Positions 1-12,342 of a stretch of 35,639 nt of DNA are shown here, in pieces. Within the stretch, counting starts at the first letter, position 1. The number at the start of each line of letters is the position of its first letter. A program made the translations under genes and the position numbers. Below the pieces are notes generated by a model. That model was not told the DNA's origin. It saw nothing but the letters and a program-made list of their open reading frames with translations, and searched no databases. Source of the stretch: an uncultured Pelagibacteraceae bacterium (GTDB taxonomy: Bacteria > Pseudomonadota > Alphaproteobacteria > Pelagibacterales > Pelagibacteraceae); contig CACPOD010000008.1 in NCBI GenBank assembly GCA_902635515.1, positions 1 through 35,639 on the forward strand, given 5' to 3'.

Positions 1-1316
1 CTGGTAAAACTGGAGAAGGTATAGAAGATATTTTAGAGCAAATTATTACAACTTTACCAGCACCAAAAGGAGAAAGCTCAGCAGATTTAAAATGTTTATT
101 AGTAGATAGTTGGTATGATACTTATTTAGGTGTAGTTATTTTAGTTAGAGTAATTGACGGAAAACTTTCAAAACATATGAAAATTAAAATGATGTCTACT
201 AATCAAGAATATATTGTTGAGAAAGTTGGAGTTTTTACTCCAAAACCTGTTGATATTAATGAATTAAAAACAGGCGAAATTGGATTTATTACAACGGGAA
301 TTAAAGTTTTATCCGAAACAAAAGTTGGTGATACAATTTGTGATGCATCAAAACCACTAAAAGAGGCTTTACCAGGATTTAAACCAAGTAAACCGGTAGT
401 TTTTTGTGGATTATTTCCAGTAGATAGTTCTGAGTTTCAAAAATTAAAAGATGGTTTAGCAAAGTTACAACTAAATGATGCAAGTTTTTCTTTTGAACCA
501 GAATCTTCATCTGCTTTAGGATTAGGTTTTAGATGTGGATTTTTAGGTTTGCTTCATTTGGAAATTGTGACAGAGAGACTTGAAAGAGAATTTGATGTTA
601 ATTTACTAACAACTACTCCTGGTGTTGTTTATAAAGTTCATCTTAATAATGGAAATATAATTGATCTACAAAATCCATCAAGTTTACCTGATCCAACTTT
701 AATAAAATATATTGAAGAGCCATGGATAAAAGCAACAATAATTACTCCTGATCAATATCTGGGTTCTATAATAAAAATGTGTCAGGATAAAAGAGGAATT
801 CAAACTAATCTAAGTTATTCAGGAAATCGAGCTGTTGTAAATTATGAATTGCCTTTGAATGAAGTTGTTTTTGATTTTAATGATAGACTTAAATCGATGA
901 CTAGTGGGTATGCTAGTTTTGATTATGAGATTATTGAACACAGAGAAGGAGATTTGGTTAAGCTTGGAATTTTAGTAAATGGTGAGCCCGTTGATGCATT
1001 AGCAATGATGATTCATAAGGATTTTGCTCAAAAAACAGGAAGAGAAGTGTGTGAAAAATTAAAAGATTTAATACCTCGTCATAATTTTATGATTCCAGTT
1101 CAAGCTGCAATAGGTGGTAAAATTATTGCAAGAGAGACAATTAAAGGGTTTAAAAAGGATGTTTTAACAAAAATTCATGGTGGAGGAGCAACTGATCGTA
1201 AAAGAAAACTTTTAGAAAAGCAGAAAAAAGGTAAAGCAAGATCAAAACAGTTTGGAAGAGTTGAAATTCCTCAAGAAGCATTTATAGGTGTATTAAAAAT
1301 AAGCAAGGAAAAATGA
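1..1316 (+). CDS. lepA: Elongation factor 4 (LepA), 5' end missing
   Basis: LepA/EF4 is a ribosome-binding GTPase that acts on elongating ribosomes. The reading frame is open from base 3, so the true start and most of the GTP-binding domain lie upstream. The part seen covers the end of the G domain ([11 protein letters not shown]) and domains II onward to the LepA-specific C-terminus. Recognisable blocks are [27 protein letters not shown] and, near the end, [13 protein letters not shown], which is close to the family's usual closing motif. The segment normally reading CYGGD is replaced here by IHGGGATD, a local divergence. The stop overlaps the start of the next gene by four bases (ATGA), suggesting translational coupling to an unrelated sugar-modifying gene. 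The assignment is secure; only the start is unknown. Confidence 0.97.
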   Translation, partial: GKTGEGIEDILEQIITTLPAPKGESSADLKCLLVDSWYDTYLGVVILVRVIDGKLSKHMKIKMMSTNQEYIVEKVGVFTPKPVDINELKTGEIGFITTGIKVLSETKVGDTICDASKPLKEALPGFKPSKPVVFCGLFPVDSSEFQKLKDGLAKLQLNDASFSFEPESSSALGLGFRCGFLGLLHLEIVTERLEREFDVNLLTTTPGVVYKVHLNNGNIIDLQNPSSLPDPTLIKYIEEPWIKATIITPDQYLGSIIKMCQDKRGIQTNLSYSGNRAVVNYELPLNEVVFDFNDRLKSMTSGYASFDYEIIEHREGDLVKLGILVNGEPVDALAMMIHKDFAQKTGREVCEKLKDLIPRHNFMIPVQAAIGGKIIARETIKGFKKDVLTKIHGGGATDRKRKLLEKQKKGKARSKQFGRVEIPQEAFIGVLKISKEK

Positions 1317-2335
1317 AAAAAATATTAATAACAGGTGGAGCAGGATTTATCGCTCATCATATAATTGCCCATATTATAAAAAATACGGATTGGGAAATAG
1401 TAACTCTAGATAGATTAGATTTGTCAGGTAACCTTAATAGATTACACGAAATACTCGATGAGTTTTCAATTAAAGATAAGAAGAGATTAAAAATAGTATT
1501 TCATGATTTAAAAGCTGAAATTAATTCTCAAATTAAAAGTGAACTAGGTTCTCCTGATATGATTTTACATTTGGCTGCAGCTAGTCATGTTGATAGATCT
1601 ATTATTTACCCGATGGAGTTTGTTTTGGACAATGTTGTTGGGACTGTAAATTTGCTTGATTTTGCGAGGTCATTAAAAAATTTAGAGAAATTTGTATATT
1701 TTTCAACTGATGAAATTTTTGGAAATGCTCCAGAAGGAGTTTCTTATAAAGAGTATGATAGATATAATTCTACTAACCCATATAGCGCTAGTAAAGCTTC
1801 TGCAGAGGAATTTTGTGTAGCTTATGAAAATACATATAAACTTCCAATAATAATTACTCACACCATGAATGTTTTTGGTGAGAGACAACATCCAGAAAAA
1901 TTTATACCGATGACAATCCAAAGAGTTAGAGATTCAGAAAAAGTTTTAATACATGCAAACAAAGAAAAAACAAAAGCAGGTAGTAGGCATTATATACATG
2001 CACAAGACGTAGCTGATGGATTAATGTTTATAATTGGTTTAAAAAATTATAAACATGAAGGAGATTTTGGAAATGCCAAGTGTCCGAAATTTAATTTAGT
2101 AGGTCCAGAGGAAATTAACAATTTAGATCTTGCTCAAAAAATAGCTGAAGTTCAAAAAAGAGAGTTAATTTATGAATTAATTGATAATCATTCGTCTAGA
2201 CCAGGACATGATTTAAGATATTCTTTGAGCCCTAATTTATTAAAGTCTTTAGGATGGGAACCTAAAATTAAATTAAGTAAAAGAATAGAAGAAGTAGTAG
2301 ATTGGAGTTTAAAAAATAAACGTTGGCTTTCATAA
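1313..2335 (+). CDS. NAD-dependent nucleotide-sugar 4,6-dehydratase (RmlB-like)
   Basis: Short-chain dehydrogenase of the extended (epimerase/dehydratase) type, 340 aa, close to the usual 320-360. The N-terminus carries the Rossmann motif [10 protein letters not shown]. The active site shows STDEIFG (the Thr-Asp-Glu triad typical of 4,6-dehydratases rather than plain 4-epimerases) and [11 protein letters not shown] (the YxxxK pair). [12 protein letters not shown] and the late [10 protein letters not shown] segment also fit RmlB relatives. It probably turns an NDP-hexose into the 4-keto-6-deoxy form used for surface polysaccharide. Its start overlaps lepA by four bases, and the next gene, a sugar C-methyltransferase, starts inside its 3' end, so the two probably act in sequence. 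The exact sugar cannot be read from sequence. Confidence 0.88.
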   Translation: MKKILITGGAGFIAHHIIAHIIKNTDWEIVTLDRLDLSGNLNRLHEILDEFSIKDKKRLKIVFHDLKAEINSQIKSELGSPDMILHLAAASHVDRSIIYPMEFVLDNVVGTVNLLDFARSLKNLEKFVYFSTDEIFGNAPEGVSYKEYDRYNSTNPYSASKASAEEFCVAYENTYKLPIIITHTMNVFGERQHPEKFIPMTIQRVRDSEKVLIHANKEKTKAGSRHYIHAQDVADGLMFIIGLKNYKHEGDFGNAKCPKFNLVGPEEINNLDLAQKIAEVQKRELIYELIDNHSSRPGHDLRYSLSPNLLKSLGWEPKIKLSKRIEEVVDWSLKNKRWLS

Positions 2336-3519
2336 AATTAACTCACTGTCTTGCTTGTGGTTCAAAAAAACTTAAAAAAGTTTTAAACTTAAATAATCAA
2401 CCTTTAGCTAACTCATATTTGTCAAAAAAAGAAAAAAAAGAAGATAAATATGAACTGAAAGTAAATTGCTGTTTATCCTGCACTCACTTACAACTTTCTG
2501 TAGCAGTTGATCCAAAAAAAATTTATCAAAAATATGATTATGTGAGTGGAACTACCAAAACTTATACTGATTATATGAAAGATTTTTATAAATTTAGTAT
2601 GAAAAATTCAGAAAAATTTAAAAATAAAAATATTTTAGATATTGGTTGTAACGATGGATCTCAATTAGATGTTTTTAAAAAAAATGGTTTTAAAACTTTT
2701 GGTATTGATCCTGCAAAGAATATTTACAAAATTTCATCCAAAAAGCATAAAGTTATATGTAGTTTCTTTAACGAAAAAATAGTAAAAAAAATTAATAAAA
2801 AATTTGACTTAATTATATTTCAAAACTCGTTTGCTCATAATCCTGATCCAAAAAAATTATTATTAAATGTTAAAAAGTTAATGCATATTGATAGTACCCT
2901 AATCATCCAAACTAGTCAGGCTGATATGTGTAAAAATATGGAATTTGACACAGTTTACCATGAACATATTAATTTTTTTAATGTGAATAGTATGGATAAA
3001 TTACTTAAAAGAGTTAATTTAAAATTACATTATGTTACAAAAAAACCAATACATGGTTCAAGTTATCTTTTTGTAATTAAATTTAAATCTAACCAAAAAA
3101 GAATTGAACAGATTACAAAAGATGAAAAATTTCTAAAATATAAGTATTATAATAAATGGGGTATTAATTGTTTAAAATCAGTTAAGAAAATAAAAACGAA
3201 AATAGATAATCTTAAAAAAAACAACATTGTAGTAGGATATGGAGCTGCAGCAAAAGCCAACACTTTCATTAATTTTTCAAGAGTAAAATTTGATTTTATT
3301 ATTGATGATAATAAGTTTAAACAAAACAAATTTTGTCCAGGCAGCAAAATTCCAATTAGATCAATTAATGCTTTGAACAAAATAAAACAAAATATAGTTA
3401 TTGTACCACTAGCATGGAATTTTTATTCTGAAATAAAAAGTAAAGTAATTAAATTAAGAAAAAATAAAAAAGATAAATTTTTAGTATGTTTTCCTAAACT
3501 AAAATTAGATAAGGTTTAA
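2323..3519 (+). CDS. Sugar C-methyltransferase (NovU/TylCIII-like, zinc-binding)
   Basis: 398 aa with the three-part architecture of deoxysugar C-methyltransferases. The N-terminal zinc-binding region has CLACG near residue 10 and a second C-x2-C (CLSCTH) about 40 residues later. The central SAM-binding domain has DIGCNDGSQLDVF and FQNSFAHNPDP. The C-terminal domain has GYGAAAKANTFINF and the PG..IPI segment. Family members methylate a keto-deoxysugar nucleotide, which suits the 4,6-dehydratase directly upstream. The start used is a TTG 13 bases inside the upstream gene; there is no nearby ATG, and the zinc motif begins only eight residues later, so a much later start is unlikely. Strongly A+T-rich and lysine-rich even for this window. 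Confidence 0.87.
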   Translation: MAFIKLTHCLACGSKKLKKVLNLNNQPLANSYLSKKEKKEDKYELKVNCCLSCTHLQLSVAVDPKKIYQKYDYVSGTTKTYTDYMKDFYKFSMKNSEKFKNKNILDIGCNDGSQLDVFKKNGFKTFGIDPAKNIYKISSKKHKVICSFFNEKIVKKINKKFDLIIFQNSFAHNPDPKKLLLNVKKLMHIDSTLIIQTSQADMCKNMEFDTVYHEHINFFNVNSMDKLLKRVNLKLHYVTKKPIHGSSYLFVIKFKSNQKRIEQITKDEKFLKYKYYNKWGINCLKSVKKIKTKIDNLKKNNIVVGYGAAAKANTFINFSRVKFDFIIDDNKFKQNKFCPGSKIPIRSINALNKIKQNIVIVPLAWNFYSEIKSKVIKLRKNKKDKFLVCFPKLKLDKV

Positions 3520-3521
3520 AG

Positions 3522-4358
3522 TTAAGCTCTAAATTTTGAATTATTTCCAAGGTAACTATTTAGTAAACCTAAAAAACGATATCTATATTTGATGTGTTTT
3601 TTTTGATTAATAAAAAAATAAAACAATGATTTTACTAAAGCCGACAAAAATTTTTTTAGTGTTAATTTATATGCTTGAATTAAACCTTGGTGTTTTTTGG
3701 TAAAATAAAATAGGGACCATAAGTAATGCCAGTTTCTCTGCATTTCTATTTTTTTTGAAAATTCCTTACTATGAGATTTTCCTCCTAGATGTTTTACAAA
3801 TATATTTGGTGCTAAACAGATTAACTTTTTAATTTTTCGGAGTCTTATGCATAAATCGATTTCTTCTAAATATAAAAAAAATTTTTCATCAAAATATTTT
3901 GTTTTTTTGCAATTAAAATTATTTATCATCATCACAAAGCCTTTCACATTCTCAACTTCGTAATATTCTTTATCAGATTTTTTTTTAATTTGTGTTTGTT
4001 TTGATGTTTCGATTGGAGATAAAATCCCGAGGTTTTTTATCTTTTTTGCAGTTTTATATAATTCATAAATTATTGTGTCATTAATAAAAGCATCTGGATT
4101 AATATGGAGAATATATTTAGATTTAATTTTTCTTGCTCCAATATTAAAAGCAGCACCAAAACCTAAGTTAGAACCGGTTAAAATACACTTTCTATTTTTA
4201 TAATTTTCAATTTTTTTTTTAAACTGCTTATTGGCTGAATTTTCTACAACAGTTATTTTAAATTTTTTATTAATTTTAGATAAGCTTTTTTCAATTAGGT
4301 CGTTTGACTTATAAGTAATAGTTAAGATTTCTAATTCATTAAATATTTTTTTATTCAT
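3522..4358 (-). CDS. Family 2 glycosyltransferase
   Basis: 278 aa GT-A fold glycosyltransferase of the rhamnosyltransferase-like GT2 group. Visible motifs are ILTITYKSNDLIEKSL at the N-terminus, TGSNLGFGAAFNIGA in the nucleotide-binding region, HINPDAFI as the metal-binding DxD equivalent, and FFLYLEEIDLCIRLRK carrying the ED(x)R-type acceptor/catalytic block. The C-terminal 80 residues are lysine-rich with a hydrophobic stretch that could touch the membrane. It probably adds a deoxysugar to a surface glycan, using products of the neighbouring genes. It lies on the opposite strand to its neighbours: its stop is two bases from the methyltransferase upstream (convergent), and its start is close to that of the next methyltransferase (divergent). 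Donor and acceptor unknown. Confidence 0.85.
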   Translation of the reverse strand: MNKKIFNELEILTITYKSNDLIEKSLSKINKKFKITVVENSANKQFKKKIENYKNRKCILTGSNLGFGAAFNIGARKIKSKYILHINPDAFINDTIIYELYKTAKKIKNLGILSPIETSKQTQIKKKSDKEYYEVENVKGFVMMINNFNCKKTKYFDEKFFLYLEEIDLCIRLRKIKKLICLAPNIFVKHLGGKSHSKEFSKKIEMQRNWHYLWSLFYFTKKHQGLIQAYKLTLKKFLSALVKSLFYFFINQKKHIKYRYRFLGLLNSYLGNNSKFRA

Positions 4359-4417
4359 TTATTTCAAGTATGGTTGAAATTTTAATTTTAAATACTATTA
4401 TCGAAAACATAAAAACA

Positions 4418-5218
4418 ATGAGTTACTTAAAAACATATTCTTATAAATATTTCAAAAAAAGTAAGTTTTTTTCTTCGAAACATAAAAATTACTTTCAAGT
4501 TTACGATACTCTATTTTCAAAATATAGAAATAAGAAAATTACTTTTGTTGAAATAGGTATTTTTTCGGGTGGATCTTTATTTATGTGGAGAAATTTTTTT
4601 GGAAGAAAAGCTAAAATCATAGGTATTGAACTTAATCCAGAAGCTAAAAAATTTGAAAAATACGGATTTAAAATTGAGATAGGAAACCAAAGTAGTAATG
4701 AATTTTGGAAAAAGTTTTTTATAAAATATGGTAAGGTTGATGTTATTCTTGATGATGGAGGTCATACTAATTATCAACAAATTATTACAGCGAGCAATTG
4801 TATACCCAAGATAAAAGATGATGGAATGTTGGTTGTCGAAGATGTTCATACAAGTTATATGAAAAAAAAGTGGTATAATCCTAGTAAATATTCTTTTATT
4901 AATTTTTCTAAAAAATTAATTGATGATATAAACTCTAGGTTTCCAGGATTAAAAGAATTCAATTATTCATTAAAAAAATACATTTATTCAATTGAGCATT
5001 TTGAATCTATCACTGTATTTAATATTAATCGGAAATTATGCAAAAAGAATCAGTATATTGAAAATAATAAAATTTATTTAAATCCAAAAGAATTTAGAAG
5101 TAAATTAGATGAAAAAAGTTTTTTCTATAAGATTAAAAAAATATTTAAATTTAAATCTAATTTTACATATTTAGTTTTCCTAATAAATGCATTTAAACTT
5201 TCTAAATTTTTTAAATAA
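4418..5218 (+). CDS. Class I SAM-dependent methyltransferase, MycE-like
   Basis: A methyltransferase resembling sugar O-methyltransferases of the MycE/CmcI type. The SAM motif is TFVEIGIFSGGSLFMWRNFF. IIGIELNPEAKKFEKYG follows as the acidic motif II, then DVILDDGGHTNYQQI, whose Asp and His probably bind metal, and VVEDVHTSYMKK. An ATG at 4370 would add 16 residues (predicted from that start: 282 aa), but it would leave only 11 bases to the divergent glycosyltransferase. The ATG at 4418 (MSYLKTYS) leaves room for promoters and is preferred. Probably decorates a surface sugar. It is the last gene of the polysaccharide cluster before tRNA-Ser. Substrate unknown; the C-terminal third is lysine- and phenylalanine-rich and not recognised. 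Confidence 0.75.
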   Translation: MSYLKTYSYKYFKKSKFFSSKHKNYFQVYDTLFSKYRNKKITFVEIGIFSGGSLFMWRNFFGRKAKIIGIELNPEAKKFEKYGFKIEIGNQSSNEFWKKFFIKYGKVDVILDDGGHTNYQQIITASNCIPKIKDDGMLVVEDVHTSYMKKKWYNPSKYSFINFSKKLIDDINSRFPGLKEFNYSLKKYIYSIEHFESITVFNINRKLCKKNQYIENNKIYLNPKEFRSKLDEKSFFYKIKKIFKFKSNFTYLVFLINAFKLSKFFK

Positions 5219-5225
5219 GATTAAG

Positions 5226-5315
5226 GGAGAGGTGGCCGAGTGGTTGAAGGCGCACGCTTGGAAAGCGTGTAAAGGAGCAATTCTTTCATGGGTTCGAATC
5301 CCATTCTCTCCGCCA
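5226..5315 (+). tRNA. tRNA-Ser (GGA)
   Basis: Complete class II tRNA, 90 nt with an encoded CCA. The acceptor stem GGAGAGG pairs with TCTCTCC (one G-T at the inner end). The anticodon arm is CACGC-TTGGAAA-GCGTG, giving anticodon GGA. A long variable arm follows, as expected for serine, and the T-loop TTCGAAT is canonical. It separates the polysaccharide genes from gyrB. No second copy of its 3' end was noticed at the lepA side. Confidence 0.97.
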
Positions 5316-5364
5316 TTAAATAAGCTTTATTTTTCAAGGGTTATTTAGGCATTTTACATTTTTT

Positions 5365-7494
<2,130 letters not shown>

Positions 7495-7496
7495 AA

Positions 7497-8777
7497 ATGA
7501 AGTTCTTTGAAACTTCAAAATATCATTCTTTTAAAAAATCAACTTATATCACTCTTAGATGGATCGGGATTGTTGGACAATTAATTGCAGTAAACTTTGT
7601 ATATTTTTTTCTAAATTCTAGTTTTGATTTTATTACTTCAAATTTAGTTATATTTTTAGGAATATTAAGTAATTTATATTTAATTTTTATTTATAAAAAA
7701 ACACAACTTTCAGATAGATCTGCATTCTTATTTTTACTAATTGATATTTTACAATTGGGTTTTCTTCTTTATTTATCAGGGGGAATAACTAATCCATTTG
7801 TAATTTTTATATTAATACCAAGTGTTTTTTCTTCATCAAATTTAAGTTTAAGAACTAATACTCTGTTAGTAATCTTAACTATTATTATAATTATATTTTT
7901 AACTTTTAATTATCAAGATTTGCCAATTAATTTAAATAGTGATTTTCATAACAATCATTATTTTTATTATTCTATACCTGTTTCTTTGATTATCGCTTTA
8001 GTATTTTTAAATTATTTTGCAATGACGTTTGGTACACAATCTAGATTAAGAAAAGAAGCATTAGGAAAAATGGAAGAGGTAATGGCTAAAGAACATGAGC
8101 TTTTATCTTTGGGCGGACAAGCTGCTGCAGCTGCACATTCTTTAGGTACACCACTTTCAACAATAACAATAATTGCACATGATCTAATGAAACAATTTAA
8201 AGGGCAAAAAGATTTACAGAAAGATATAGAGTTATTGAATAGCCAAGTCGAGCGATGTAATGAAATTTTAAAGAGATTAACTTTAAATCCTGTGGAGGAA
8301 GATGAATTTATTGATAAAGATATTAGTATTCGAGATTATTTGCATGAAATAATCTCTTCATTTAAGGAAATAAGCAAAAAGGAATTTGTTTTCAATTTTG
8401 ATCAAGACTCAAACCCAAAAAAAATAAATAAATCTATTGAAATAGTTTATGGATTAAGAAACTTTATAGGAAACGCGAATAAATTTGCCAAAAATTCTAT
8501 TTTTATAAATCTAAAAAGTGATAGCGAATTTACTGAGCTTACAGTAGAAGATGATGGTAATGGTTATCCACGAGATATTATATCGAAAATTGGAGAACCA
8601 TATTTAAAATCAAATTATTCGAAAGATAAGTCTAAAGAGGGTTTAGGACTAGGATTGTTTATTGGAAAAACTTTATTAGAAAAAAATTTTGCATCTGTTA
8701 ATTGTAGAAATTCAAAAACACGTAATGGTGCTGAAGTTGTTATTAGATGGAAGAATAAAGAATTGTTTAATATTTAA
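7497..8777 (+). CDS. regB: RegB/PrrB-type redox sensor histidine kinase
   Basis: 426 aa membrane sensor kinase. The first ~175 residues contain about six hydrophobic segments, with SGGITNPF (95-100 region) matching the quinone-associated GGxxNPF motif of RegB. The H-box is [14 protein letters not shown] with the phospho-accepting His at residue 214. Cys254 in VERCNEIL lies exactly 40 residues later, the same spacing as His225 and Cys265 in Rhodobacter RegB, where that cysteine senses redox state. N-box ([11 protein letters not shown]) and G-boxes ([23 protein letters not shown]) are intact, so it should be active. The family partners with the regulator RegA, which is not in this window. It sits two bases behind gyrB and converges on cobT with a four-base overlap. 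Confidence 0.9.
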   Translation: MKFFETSKYHSFKKSTYITLRWIGIVGQLIAVNFVYFFLNSSFDFITSNLVIFLGILSNLYLIFIYKKTQLSDRSAFLFLLIDILQLGFLLYLSGGITNPFVIFILIPSVFSSSNLSLRTNTLLVILTIIIIIFLTFNYQDLPINLNSDFHNNHYFYYSIPVSLIIALVFLNYFAMTFGTQSRLRKEALGKMEEVMAKEHELLSLGGQAAAAAHSLGTPLSTITIIAHDLMKQFKGQKDLQKDIELLNSQVERCNEILKRLTLNPVEEDEFIDKDISIRDYLHEIISSFKEISKKEFVFNFDQDSNPKKINKSIEIVYGLRNFIGNANKFAKNSIFINLKSDSEFTELTVEDDGNGYPRDIISKIGEPYLKSNYSKDKSKEGLGLGLFIGKTLLEKNFASVNCRNSKTRNGAEVVIRWKNKELFNI

Positions 8778-10573
8778 TGGTATTTGTTCTTTGTTTCAAA
8801 TAATGAGCTTAATTGAGATATCATAACATCTCCTAATTCATTTACGTCGGTAATTTTGATAGCTTTATTATAATATCTTGAAACATCATGACCAATTCCT
8901 ATAGCTAAAACTTCAATATCCGATTTATTTTCAATAAATTTTACAATCTTTTTTAAATGTTTTTCCAAAAAATCACCTGAATTTACAGAAAGAGTTGAGT
9001 CATCTACAGGGGCTCCATCAGAAATAACCATTAATATTTTTCTTTCCTCTTTTCTCTTTTTTATTCTGTTATAGGCCCAAGATATAGCTTCTCCATCGAT
9101 GTTCTCTTTGAGCAATCCCTCTTTTAGCATTAGCCCTAAATTATTTTTTGCCTGTCTCCAATGGGTATCTGCTCCTTTGTAAATTATATGTCTTAGGTCG
9201 TTCAATCTTCCTGGTGTTTTAGGTTTGGAATTTTTGGTCCATAATTCTCTACTTTGTCCACCCTTCCAGTTTTTGGTTGTGAAGCCTAAAATTTCGACTT
9301 TAACAGAGCACCTTTCTAACGTTCTGGATAAGATATCTGCACAAATAGCCGCAATAGTTATTGGTCGTCCTCTCATAGATCCAGAGTTGTCTATGAGCAG
9401 AGTCACTACTGTATCTTTAAAATCTAAATCTTTTTCTTTTTTGAATGATAAAGAATTATATGGATCCATGATAATTCTTGGAAGTTTTGAACTGTCTAAT
9501 AGTCCCTCCTCTAAATCAAATTCCCATGCTCTATTTTGTTTTGCAAGTAATTGTCTTTGAAGTTTATTTGCAAGTTTCGTTATAATATCTTGAAAGCCGA
9601 TTAATTGTTGATCTAAATTTTTTCTTAGTTTAGTCGCTTCATCTGCATTTTCTAGATTTTCAGCTTTTACAACTTCATCAAACTGAGTTGTAAATATTTT
9701 ATAATCTAAATTGATATTATCTATTTTTTTTTGAGCTACTTGCTCAGAACTTTGTTCATCTGACTCTGTGTCCGACAGCTGTTCGTCAAAATTAAATTCA
9801 TCAACACTATAATCAGCATCTAGTGAAGCTTCTGATACATTTTCATCTTTTTCATCTTTATTATCTTCTTTGTCATTATTTTCATCCTCATTTGATGGAT
9901 TATCTTGTCCTTGATCTTGATTTTCTTCTTTTCGTTCATCCTCATCTTCACTTTGAAAAATGTCCATTTCTTCCAATATTTCTGAAAACTTTGAACTATA
10001 AATGTTTTGATCTTCAAGATTTTTAAGTAAAAATTCTTTATGTTTTTCTATAGCGTCCTCAAAGTCTTTTTCCCAAAAATTAAGCATTTTTGTTGTTAGA
10101 GGATTTAGCTTAATCTTATGAAAATTCTTAAGCATATATAGTTCGAATGCTTCTGATACAGATACATCCTCTTTAGTTTTTAATTGATCTTTGCGTTTAC
10201 GATTTATTATTTGATGATAATTTTCTTGAAAATTTTTCTCAATTCCTTTTAACATTTTTCCTCCTAGAGTCTCATAACGTATTTTTTCTGCGATATTATA
10301 AAGAGATCTAGAAGATGTATTTGAGGGAAGGTTTTTTTTGTAAATTGTTTCGTTACAAAATTTTTTTTTCAAAGCAGAAGAATCTGTTTCTGCGCGTAAT
10401 CTTATAAAATCAGCTGGACTAGTTAAATTATCAATCTCTAGAAAATTAAATTCTTTTATTTTTTTTTCTTCAGAATTTTTTTTTTTTACATCAAAATCAT
10501 CAGCAATTACTTTTGCTGTAGAAGTTAAAGCAATTTTGAATTTTTCTTTTAAATTATTTTCTTTAGTGCTCAT
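8774..10573 (-). CDS. cobT: CobT-like cobaltochelatase subunit (VWA domain)
   Basis: 599 aa, matching CobT of the aerobic cobaltochelatase. The N-terminal half is helical. A very acidic low-complexity stretch (roughly residues 208-275, rich in D, E, N and Q) follows. The C-terminal von Willebrand A domain carries the metal-binding MIDAS motif DNSGSMRG, then [29 protein letters not shown] and [15 protein letters not shown]. With CobS it normally forms the AAA+ motor that helps CobN insert cobalt. No CobN or other cobalamin gene is present here, so the true role may differ. It starts right at the cobS stop, the alphaproteobacterial arrangement. Family assignment is strong; function in this organism is uncertain. 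Confidence 0.9.
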   Translation of the reverse strand: MSTKENNLKEKFKIALTSTAKVIADDFDVKKKNSEEKKIKEFNFLEIDNLTSPADFIRLRAETDSSALKKKFCNETIYKKNLPSNTSSRSLYNIAEKIRYETLGGKMLKGIEKNFQENYHQIINRKRKDQLKTKEDVSVSEAFELYMLKNFHKIKLNPLTTKMLNFWEKDFEDAIEKHKEFLLKNLEDQNIYSSKFSEILEEMDIFQSEDEDERKEENQDQGQDNPSNEDENNDKEDNKDEKDENVSEASLDADYSVDEFNFDEQLSDTESDEQSSEQVAQKKIDNINLDYKIFTTQFDEVVKAENLENADEATKLRKNLDQQLIGFQDIITKLANKLQRQLLAKQNRAWEFDLEEGLLDSSKLPRIIMDPYNSLSFKKEKDLDFKDTVVTLLIDNSGSMRGRPITIAAICADILSRTLERCSVKVEILGFTTKNWKGGQSRELWTKNSKPKTPGRLNDLRHIIYKGADTHWRQAKNNLGLMLKEGLLKENIDGEAISWAYNRIKKRKEERKILMVISDGAPVDDSTLSVNSGDFLEKHLKKIVKFIENKSDIEVLAIGIGHDVSRYYNKAIKITDVNELGDVMISQLSSLFETKNKYH

Positions 10574-11547
10574 TAGATTTGAATATTAATCAAAGATTCT
10601 GGCAATTCTTCACCAAAACATCTTTGATAATATTCTGCGATAGTATTTTTTTCAATATCATCACATTTATTTAGAAAAGTTACTCTAAACGCGTAACCAG
10701 TGTCTTTAAATATCTCTGCATTTTCTGCCCAATGTAACACTGTTCTTGGGCTCATCACTGTTGAAATGTCTCCTGCGATAAATCCTTTACGCGTTAAAGA
10801 TGCTACTTTTATCATGTTAGCAACCTTCTCTTTTCCTTTTGCGTTATTTAAGTTTTTATTTTTAGACAAAACAATGTCCATTTCTCTATCTAAGCTAAGG
10901 TAGTTTAAAGTTGTTACAATATTCCATCTATCCATCTGACCTTGGTTAATTTGCTGCGTACCATGATAAAGACCTGTCGTATCACCAAGTCCAACAGTAT
11001 TTGAAGTAGCAAATAATCTAAAAAATTTATTTTGTTTAATTACTTTGTTTTTATCTAGTAATGTAAAATTGCCCTCAGCTTCTAAAACTCTTTGAATTAC
11101 AAACATTACATCAGGTCTACCAGCATCATATTCATCAAAAACAAGTGCAACTGGATTTTGTATAGACCATGGTAAAATTCCCTCGTTAAATTGAGTTACT
11201 TGTTTACCATCTTTAAGAACGATAGCATCTTTTCCAATCAAATCAATTCTACTTACATGACTATCTAAATTTACACGGATACAAGGCCAATTTAATCTTG
11301 CAGCTATTTGTTCAATGTGAGTAGATTTTCCAGTGCCATGATAACCTTGAACTAAAACTCGCTTATTAAATGCAAATCCTGAAATAATGGCTAAAGTAGT
11401 ATCTCTATCGAACTTGTAGTTTTTATCAATTTCAGGAACGTATTCATTTTTTTTTGAAAATGCGTCAACTTCCATTTCTGAATCAATTCCAAAAGTTTGT
11501 TTTAGTGAAACTTTAATATCTGGTTCTGTGTTAAGATTTGGTGTCAA
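10573..11547 (-). CDS. cobS: CobS-like AAA+ ATPase (MoxR class)
   Basis: 324 aa, the usual CobS length. Walker A is [14 protein letters not shown] and Walker B is [13 protein letters not shown], with [17 protein letters not shown] as the sensor/insert region and [11 protein letters not shown] further on. CobS and CobT form the ATP-driven chelatase helper complex. The stop shares one base with the cobT start, and the N-terminus overlaps the J-domain gene upstream, so the three are one transcription unit. The J-protein/cobS/cobT order with bolA divergent is common in alphaproteobacteria. Confidence 0.93.
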   Translation of the reverse strand: MTPNLNTEPDIKVSLKQTFGIDSEMEVDAFSKKNEYVPEIDKNYKFDRDTTLAIISGFAFNKRVLVQGYHGTGKSTHIEQIAARLNWPCIRVNLDSHVSRIDLIGKDAIVLKDGKQVTQFNEGILPWSIQNPVALVFDEYDAGRPDVMFVIQRVLEAEGNFTLLDKNKVIKQNKFFRLFATSNTVGLGDTTGLYHGTQQINQGQMDRWNIVTTLNYLSLDREMDIVLSKNKNLNNAKGKEKVANMIKVASLTRKGFIAGDISTVMSPRTVLHWAENAEIFKDTGYAFRVTFLNKCDDIEKNTIAEYYQRCFGEELPESLINIQI

Positions 11548-12064
11548 TTTTTTCTCTATAGGTATTTTTTAATTGGGTATAAGCTAATGTTATAAGTTTA
11601 AGTTTTTCCTCGTATTTTTTATTTCCAGAATTCATATCAGGGTGAAATTTTTTCACAAGTAATTTGAATTTATCTTGTATTTTCTTCCACTTTAAACCCA
11701 CAGAAACCCCTAATATTCCAAAAGCTTTTATATCTTTATGATCGAATTTAAATTGACGCATATGATCATAATCTCCATTTATTTTTTCTTTATCGAACTC
11801 ATCTCTCAAAGTTGTATTCCATAACACTTTGAAAAAATTATCTGAAGAGCTAAAGCTTTGTGTGGGTTTGTGCCAAGTCATGTCAGATTTTAAAAAATCC
11901 ATCACTTGGTCATCATTCATTCCTGAAAAATAGTTCCAATTTTTATTAAATTCTTTTACATGCTCAAGGCAAAGCATTCTAAATTTTCTGCTATTATCTT
12001 TTTCAACTGGTGCCTTATATTCACCTATTTCATTACAATTATTCCAGTCACAAATATTTTTCAT
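11531..12064 (-). CDS. J-domain (DnaJ-like) protein
   Basis: J-domain co-chaperone of the alphaproteobacterial type found beside cobS. The N-terminus has a C-x4-C-type segment ([15 protein letters not shown]) and a second cysteine-histidine patch (MLCLEH). The J domain is at the C-terminus, with the defining HPD in [17 protein letters not shown] and helix [15 protein letters not shown] start at 12079 (MLLYI...) is possible, but the ATG at 12064 ([10 protein letters not shown]) begins where homologues usually do and is preferred, giving 177 aa. Its 3' end overlaps cobS by 17 bases. It is divergent from bolA with only 17 bases between the starts, so the promoters must overlap coding sequence. 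Confidence 0.85.
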   Translation of the reverse strand: MKNICDWNNCNEIGEYKAPVEKDNSRKFRMLCLEHVKEFNKNWNYFSGMNDDQVMDFLKSDMTWHKPTQSFSSSDNFFKVLWNTTLRDEFDKEKINGDYDHMRQFKFDHKDIKAFGILGVSVGLKWKKIQDKFKLLVKKFHPDMNSGNKKYEEKLKLITLAYTQLKNTYREKIDTKS

Positions 12065-12081
12065 GATATATAATAACATAT

Positions 12082-12342
12082 ATGGATATAAATGAGTTAA
12101 TTACAATTGTAAAAAATAAATTATTAAATCAAATAAATATTGAAAGTATAAATATTGAAGATAAATCTTTTCTTCATAAAAATCATAAAGGAAATCAAGA
12201 AGGAAAATATCATTTAAAATTAATTATCGTTTCTCAGGAACTAAAAAAAATGAATAAAATTGAAAGTAATAAAAAAATTTATAAGATTTTAGATCAAGAA
12301 CTAAAAGAATCTATTCACTCAATCCAAATTTTAATTAGTTAA
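12082..12342 (+). CDS. BolA family protein
   Basis: 86 aa, typical BolA length. The region HKNHKGNQEGKYHLKLIIVS followed by KKIYKILDQELKESIHSIQILI matches the BolA class II KH-like fold, including the conserved HxL/IxI ending. BolA proteins work with monothiol glutaredoxins in iron-sulfur handling. It is divergent from the J-protein/cobS/cobT unit, an established alphaproteobacterial neighbourhood. Its stop overlaps the end of aroB on the other strand by 12 bases. Confidence 0.85.
   Translation: MDINELITIVKNKLLNQINIESINIEDKSFLHKNHKGNQEGKYHLKLIIVSQELKKMNKIESNKKIYKILDQELKESIHSIQILIS

Noticed and set aside
4370-4417. Earlier ATG for the MycE-like methyltransferase
   Set aside because: It would leave 11 bases between two divergent genes, and the added residues look unrelated to the family; 4418 is preferred, though not proven.
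1300-5320. Integrative island with attachment sites at tRNA-Ser
   Set aside because: No integrase was found, and I noticed no second copy of the tRNA 3' end near lepA; only the gene content suggests variability.
5316-5364. Terminator after tRNA-Ser (AAATAA/TTATTT)
   Set aside because: The stem is only A-T pairs and is expected by chance in this composition.
9820-10026. Open frames on both strands inside the acidic part of cobT
   Set aside because: They are low-complexity shadows of the D/E/N-rich repeat region of cobT and have no independent features.
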